A stretch of DNA of 64,000 nucleotides, taken from NCBI RefSeq assembly GCF_018143015.1, contig NC_054758.1, positions 5,939,001-6,003,000 on the forward strand, written 5' to 3'. The notes beneath the pieces were generated by a model that saw nothing but the letters and a program-made list of their open reading frames with translations, was not told the origin of the DNA and did not search any database. Within the stretch, counting starts at the first letter, position 1. Every line of letters begins with the position of its first letter. The translations under genes were made by a program, and so were the position numbers. Shown piece by piece: positions 57,851 through 64,000 of this stretch. This DNA is from Lytechinus variegatus (lineage: Eukaryota; Echinodermata; Echinoidea; Temnopleuroida; Toxopneustidae).

Positions 57851-59799
57851 CGGACGGACAGACGACATTTGGATCCCTTAGTCTCGCCTTCACCTCTGGT
57901 GGGCAGGACAAATATGTCATACGGACGTTGAGATATGCCGCGAGAGCTTTTCTCGAAAGGGTGGGTTGAGGAGGAAAGTCAAACAAAACACACCTTTTCG
58001 GGACAACCGGGGGAACTTTCCATGAAAGGCTGCATGTGTTTAATATTTTTTCTGAACCAATCGTTTCTATGAAAATTAGTCTTGAAATAACAATATAACA
58101 GTAATATAGACACTAGACAGAGGTGCATAGATGGGGGAGGCTTGGGATGCTCTCCCCCCCAAAAAAAAGGGAAAGAAAAATGAAATATAACATTTTCTGA
58201 ATATTTTTATGTCAAGCTACAAAATGTGATTTTTTTTAATGAAAAGCTTGCTCGCTCACAACTTCTATTGAATTTTGCCTGATATGACACATCTGACTCC
58301 CTCAAAATCTTGGGCTCATTTTGTCTCTGATTATTAGGAGAAAAAGAGAGCTTGCAGTTTTTGTGATTCTGAATAAAATTTCATATTAATGAAGTAATTC
58401 AGGACACAAAATAATTACACAAAGCCATATGGAATTATGAGAAATAGTAAACAAATATATCAGGCTTTGAGAAAGTATAGTTGAATTATTTATCCGAGGT
58501 TGGTCTGACAATCACTTCCTGAGGGGCGAAGCCCCGAGGGAAATATAGTAGTTTTGCCAGTCCAACCGAGGATTAATAATTCCCACTATGCTTTCGAATG
58601 AAACGCCTGATATATTTGTTTTTTATCCAACTTTTTTATAATTTATAACCAAAATCTATGTGATAAGCTTGCAAAGTCCGGTTACTTGAGTTGAATTACC
58701 TACTTTTCTCTGAGCCATCGTGCTCAGCAGAACGCAGATCAGTGCCTGTGCCGACACATCGCTGGACTTGCCCGGGAGAGAGAGCGCGCTGGCCGGTGTG
58801 CCTGAGAGTTTAGCTAGATCCAGTTTTGTGAAATAATGATGTCAGACCTCGATATACTAGTATCCAAAAATATATCGAGGTATGACGTCAGAGTTGATAT
58901 TCGGTCACATGATGCTACTTGAACCAATAGTACTATACATGATTTACTCTATGTAGGATATAATGTATTCTATTCTATAGGCGTAAGTATTTGCATAGAA
59001 GTGTGATGAAACAAATCAGTGGCGAAGTGAGCCAAAGTTTTGAAGGGGCTAGATATGAATAATTGGGCAGATCTTTTTTTTGTGAGCGAGCAAAAAAAAT
59101 AAAAATATTTAACTTTATAAATATCCAATGAAAGCATAATATTCAGAAAAAATATATTTCACCATTTTCTTTTCTACTTTCTTGGTCATAATTTATTTTT
59201 GTAGGAGAGGAGAGGGGGCAAGCGCCCGAAGACCCCCTCGCCTCATCTGTGCACTGAAGAAATTACTTTGAAACTGACTTTCCTTTGCAAGCTGCTGGAT
59301 AATCTTTATATAATAGTTACCATGCAAGGACGGCTGCACTGCCGAGACTATTGAAAATAAATACATGAAAATGCGCAAAATTTGTGTTTTCCCTTCTTTC
59401 CTTCCGTTTTGTTTCACCTGCATAGGAGAGTAAAATTATATTATAGGCGCTGTTTTTCTGACGGTGGCGGCATCAACACCAAATCTTAACAAAAGGTTGT
59501 GTTTTTTAAATGAAAACTTAGAAACCTAGTTCATGAAATTTGGGCATAAGGTTAATCAAGTATTGCTAAACGTCCTGCCTGAGTTTCAGGTCACTCAGTT
59601 GTTGTGTGTCCGTACAGGTTGTGTGTCCACACGATCAATGTTAGAAAGTCATTTGAAAAAAAAGTTAGAAGCGAAGTTTCATCAAATTTTAGTACAAAAT
59701 GTTGGGAAATATAAAGAACAAAATAGAAGATGATTACAAGTATTGAATTCATATTTTTAGTGTAATCCAAAGACAAAAAGGAAGGCTTCAAAAAGATTG
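57851..59799. other. Intergenic stretch with foldback and a CpG-rich patch
   Basis: It includes a foldback at 58450-58620 and a small inverted pair (CCTCGATATACTAG / TATATCGAGG, 58847-58882). The CpG-rich segment 58,725-58,800 contains, on the minus strand, ATGGCTCAGAGAAAAGTAG then GTAATT, which could be a short first exon, but no partner exon confirms it. Confidence 0.35.
58450..58620. repeat. Foldback element with AACAAATATATCAGGC ends
   Basis: AACAAATATATCAGGC at the left pairs with GCCTGATATATTTGTT at the right. TTATCCGAGGTTGG and CCAACCGAGGATTAA extend the pairing imperfectly. Confidence 0.88.
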
Positions 59800-60264
59800 T
59801 TTACATTCATAATTCCGAAGCTTCGTTATTCCGAAGGTTTGGATATTCCGGAGGTTCGTTAATCTGAAAGCGAAATAAGGTTCGTTGTTCCGAAGGTCGG
59901 ACGATCCAAAAATTGAAATGACGTTCGTTGTTCCAAAGGTTCGTTAATCCGAAAAGGAATAATGAGAGTCATAATTCCGAAGGTTCGTTAGTCCGAAAAA
60001 AAATGAGGTTCGTTGTTCATTTAGTTTTTTCGGATTAACGAACCTCATTTCGTTTTCGGATTAACGAACCTCATTTCGTTTTCGGACTAACGAACCTTCG
60101 GAATTATCACTCATTATTCCTTTTCGGATTAACGAACCTTCGGAATTACGCCACAAATGTTCGGATTAACGAACCCTTTTTCGATTTAACGAACATTGTG
60201 GTTCAGGCAATAATGAATTCACATGTTTTGGAATTACGAACCTTCTGAATTACGAAGTGTAACC
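59800..60264. repeat. TTCGGAATTACGAACC foldback element, copy 1
   Basis: The left half repeats ATTCCGAAGGTTCGTTA and the right half repeats TAACGAACCTTCGGAAT, with the axis near 60,020. Ends TTACATTC-ATAATTCCGAAG and GAATTACGAAGTGTAA are inverted. About a dozen copies of the word alternate through it, so many alternative hairpins are possible. Confidence 0.92.
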
Positions 60265-60651
60265 AAAAGATAACATGTCCGGACACTGGACCCCCTCCTA
60301 TATTAGTTTTGTTTTTAAAGATCGTGATGTTCCATGAGTTTTATATTTCCCCATAAAATCCCACCTTTGTCACTCGGAATATCAGATCGACTTAACGGAC
60401 ACGATGTTCAGCCAGATGGAGCGTATAGTAGTGGTGGTGAAGTGGAGCCGGCACAAACATCGCTCAAAGTAACTAAACTTGTACTAGTAATGAGTGGGGC
60501 TAGGACCTAGGCCAAACATACTTAGGCTACCACAACAGGCGATAGGCTTTCTTACCCCTCCAAAGATAACTTCTTAAATTGGAGATAAAATTTTACCTTC
60601 TAGGGTGACCTTTTCTTGGACTTGCCCTATACCCTGTACCATGAACCGTTT
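60265..60651. other. Non-coding stretch
   Basis: I see no gene or repeat structure here. Confidence 0.4.
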
Positions 60652-61466
60652 TGGCAGTGGATATCTAAGTCAGTGGGTCGCGCATGGGATCTCATTCTCA
60701 CTTCTGGTGTCCATACCACATGATTTTTCTGTGCGCGGTGGCGCATCTTTGGGCCCGAGCCGAGATAGGCCTCGACTCTAACATTAGAGTCTACGGACAA
60801 GCCCAACTCATAGTCAAGGGTTCATTACATGCAGAAACAGATCTAGAGGGGGGGTTGCAACCCCCCCCCCCATTTCTATGTCTTCATTTAATTTATTATT
60901 ATTATTTATTTGGGGGGAGGGTTGGGCGAACAAATGTCACATAGTCCTTTTTGCCCCCCCATCAGCTTTTTTGAGGACACGGGCCACCGCGGAAGTGACA
61001 ATCTAGGCCAGGGTTGCCGATTCTCATCCCCAAACAAAAATCCCCCCATTAAAAAAAAAAAAATGGGGGATTGCAACTTAATTTTACAAATTTTCATGGG
61101 GGTTAATTTGGCAACGACCTCTATATCAAAAATAGTGGTGTTTTAGATGCAAGGAAACGCCATTTTCACACACAGATTTTCAAAAATTTCCCTACGTGGG
61201 AGGGGGGACACCCCCCCAAACACCCTCGCTTGCTCCGCTCGGTTGGACTCGGTCGCTACGCTCCCTCACATACCACCCCAACCCCCCTTTATAAAAGCTG
61301 GATCCGCCCCTGACATGCCACAGCGCACAGAAAAACCAAGCCATTACTTAGAAGTGGTGTGTTTAATGCCTTATGGACGTGGACATCACTTGCAGAAGTG
61401 GGATCGCAGCAAGCCAGCATGCGCGACCCACTAACTCATTAACTGTCAATTCGAAATCCACTGCCA
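60652..61466. repeat. Non-autonomous inverted-repeat element, about 815 bp
   Basis: TGGCAGTGGATATCTAAG and AGTGGGTCGCGCATG at the left pair with CATGCGCGACCCACT and AAATCCACTGCCA at the right. A second inner pair is GTGGGATC / GATCCCAC-like. The centre has several C and G runs and false frames; a nested GGGATCC-rich segment (60,840-61,310) ends in TGGATCCGCCCCTGA, typical of another MITE. Confidence 0.82.
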
Positions 61467-63228
61467 AACATGGTTCAATGGTTTAATTTACCAGTATTAA
61501 TACTAACCTTGCAATGCGTGTGGGTGCCCAAGCTAAAGCTGTTTTTAATAATCTAAAAATAAAATCACGTCAATCACTGACTCAGACACTAGACAGTCAA
61601 TAATTATATAAAATTTGTCATCCAATGAAGTTTCCAATTTCAACATGCATTTTGCTCTGAGTCAGTCTGAGTATGAATTTTACACCATTAATCAAAATCT
61701 AGGCCTAAATATCAGCCTGTATAATTCATTACCATTTTAGGTGTGCACAAAAGACCAATCCCCCTGGCCTGGCATGGGCATGGTCGACTACAGTACATAC
61801 CACTCATGGTTTCAAATCGTCTCGTGTGTGAAGGATTCATATGCACCTGGTGCACGCGAATCTTTCACACCCTTTTTACTAAAATAACTATGACTTTACA
61901 TCGTAGCTAAGCATTATATTTATTTTATGACACTTACCGAACCATATGGATCGTTTGTTGAACTCTCTTTCCTGTTTTGTTTAATAAAATAAGAGCATTT
62001 TTCGTGATCTTCACGTAGATTTCTCCTGCTCAGCGTGGATATCAATTTTTGCCTAAAGAGGGCGCGCGATATTATTCACAAGCCGGTTTGTTTACGATTT
62101 GCAAGTTGTACTGCTAGTTGCATTCTAGGCGCCCAGCATTATTTTCCTCTTTCTGTTTTTTTTTTTTGCCGTCATGTGGTATATTCGGTTGTAGCGCCAT
62201 CAGCGATGATGAAATGTAAAAAGTCGCCTTGAAATGAAGAAAAATTCGTAATATGTCAACTATCTAGTGCTGTAGAATATGATTCATTTTTCACATGGAG
62301 TAACGATATTTCACCTGATTACAAACAGATCACAGTTGGAGAGCTAGGAAACTGACTGCATGACTCATGTTTTGAACGTTGTATCAATGTTTTTCTTCGA
62401 GCCCAGTGCACACCTTGCACGATCAAAAAAGGAAAAGGTTGTAAATAGGTATTTGTTCATTATTGTTGAACAAAATGTCAATGTATATAATTGCATAAGG
62501 TAATATGCAAAAGAATAATTGGGAATATGACATAATCAGCTTACTCATTGCACATATAGATGAAGACATACAGAGAATTATTATACTGAAATAACTTTAA
62601 TAACTCTAATTTTGATAAAATGTGAAGTATTTTGATCGCCTGGTTGATGTGTTTCAACAATATTATCAGTCTAGGTTATGCAGATGATTATGTTTACACA
62701 GTAAACTGGTTAAAAGGTTGTTCAAAATTTCATACAACGTAGTTTGCTTTTTTAAAAACTTTACATAAGTCGTTTAACAATTTACAGAAGCACGTTGAAA
62801 ACTGAGAAATTGGAATTTAGCAAAGTTTTTAAGATTTCTAACACTTTCTTGAATCTTTTAAACGTAAGTTTCATAAAGTTAACAACGTTATATAAGAAAA
62901 ATGAAGATTATTTTGAATCTGTATCCATATACATCGTGATTTTGCCATAATGTTTCGCAAATAGATGTCACAGTGAATGAATAGCAGATCTAGCTCTACG
63001 TGTATATTTTTTGTTCCCAATGTTTTCAGTCCAACCATGCTTATTGCAAAGACGTGTTTGTTATTAATGTGAATGAGGTAAAAATAATTTTAAAAACTCA
63101 TGTAAATTTGATAAGCAGAAAACATGTAATGTAGGCAATTTGTCAATACCTCTTCATTGAATTATTTCTCAGTATTGCTATGAAGTATGATGATATGACG
63201 AATATGATCTAGAACAAAATTTCTCCCG
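61467..63228. other. Intergenic AT-rich stretch
   Basis: No coding exon is supported. On the minus strand, 61,980-61,945 reads CAAACGATCCATATGGTTCG then GTAAGTGT, a near-ideal donor that could end a non-coding first exon. The rest is AT-rich with no repeats that I can define. Confidence 0.35.
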
Positions 63229-63480
63229 CATACATTCGTAATTCTGAAGGTTCGTTATTCCCGGAAAGTTCGGATATTCCGAAGTTCGTATTTCCGGAGG
63301 TTTGTAAGTCCGAAAACGAAATGAGATTCGTGATTCCGAAGGTTCATTAGTCCGAAAACGTAGTGATTAACGGAACTTATTTCGTTTTCGGATTATCGAA
63401 CATCGAGGTATAGACAATTTACGTGTTTCGGAATTAAACCTTTGGAATAAAGAACCTTCGGAATTACGAAATGTAACCAA
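63229..63480. repeat. TTCGGAATTACGAACC foldback element, copy 2
   Basis: It is the same family as 59,800-60,264, shorter. It starts TACATTCGTAATTCTGAAGG and ends CCTTCGGAATTACGAAATGT then AACCAA, the same terminal sequence as copy 1. Confidence 0.9.
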
Positions 63481-64000
63481 TTTCTCCAACCTATATGCAA
63501 ACATGTTCAACGTTCGTTTGTGTTTGAAAGGTACATTAATTTTGCTCCATAAAATCATAATTCGATTTTTTAAGGGCAATTTCATGTAATCTTTATGAAT
63601 AAAAAAAAATGTTCATTATTACGCTGACATAATTTTCCAAGTGTCGTTATTATCTTTCTTTTACACACAAAGTCATGTAATAACATTAATAAGTAATGCA
63701 TGCATTGTATAACTATTGGAACGCTCAGAAAAAAAAGTACAGTAAAAATGGACAAATGAATTTCAAACAACATTTTACTTGTTTATGTTTGGTTTGTTAT
63801 ATTAACTAAATGTGTCTTTGCCTCCTAGATATTTGTTTGTGTGTTTTTCAGAGATGATGTGTGTTTGAGAGTTTGTGTTTATGAGTATATGAAAATAATA
63901 ATATAATCTACAACGAATTCTCCACACGGAAACTCTTTTTTTTTAGTTCACTTTTTTTCTTTGTGAACAATATTATCTAAAGTGTGTAAATGGTTGATTT
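63481..64000. other. AT-rich stretch to window end
   Basis: I see no gene or repeat. The two minus-strand frames (63,367-63,773) have no recognisable feature. Confidence 0.4.

Overview
This window is animal nuclear DNA, most likely from an echinoderm and probably a sea urchin. The evidence is AT-rich sequence with long introns, frequent ACATGTACATGTA-type words, dense foldback and MITE-like repeats, poly-G/C runs, and one deeply conserved intron-rich gene. The species assignment is an inference. There are no bacterial operons, CRISPR arrays or rRNA genes, and I could not confirm any tRNA gene.

The one clear intact gene lies on the minus strand from 30,382 to 6,496. It encodes a CREB3L1/CREB3L2-type (OASIS/BBF2H7) ER-membrane-tethered bZIP transcription factor. 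I assembled nine coding exons whose splice sites and phases all agree, giving about 568 residues. In order they hold an acidic activation region, an EHSYS motif, two IKxE SUMO-like sites, a TPPxS phosphodegron, the CREB3-specific block before the bZIP, the basic region and leucine zipper, one transmembrane segment, and a lumenal tail with an RTLL site-1-protease site. The first coding exon is separated from the second by about 14.7 kb. Sequence below 6,496 is 3' UTR or flank.

From about 41.5 to 55.4 kb lies an old inverted duplication of a THAP-domain gene. The left arm (about 41,460-45,190) reads on the plus strand and the right arm (about 52,036-55,390) on the minus strand. The two copies carry different frame-breaking lesions and look like pseudogenes. 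The right copy has a further Ala/Thr-rich exon and possibly one more.

Most of the rest is repeats. There are TTAA-flanked MITE families, one of which has a GC-rich palindromic core with a symmetric base-pair change. There are foldback elements built from short CpG-bearing words (TTCGGA/TCCGAA, TTTCGT/ACGAAA, ATACCGGTAT). An array of about 155-bp units carries nuclear-receptor DR1-like sites. There is also a family with TTAACCCTA ends, a tRNA-type SINE on the minus strand, and a possible Ty3/gypsy integrase fossil.
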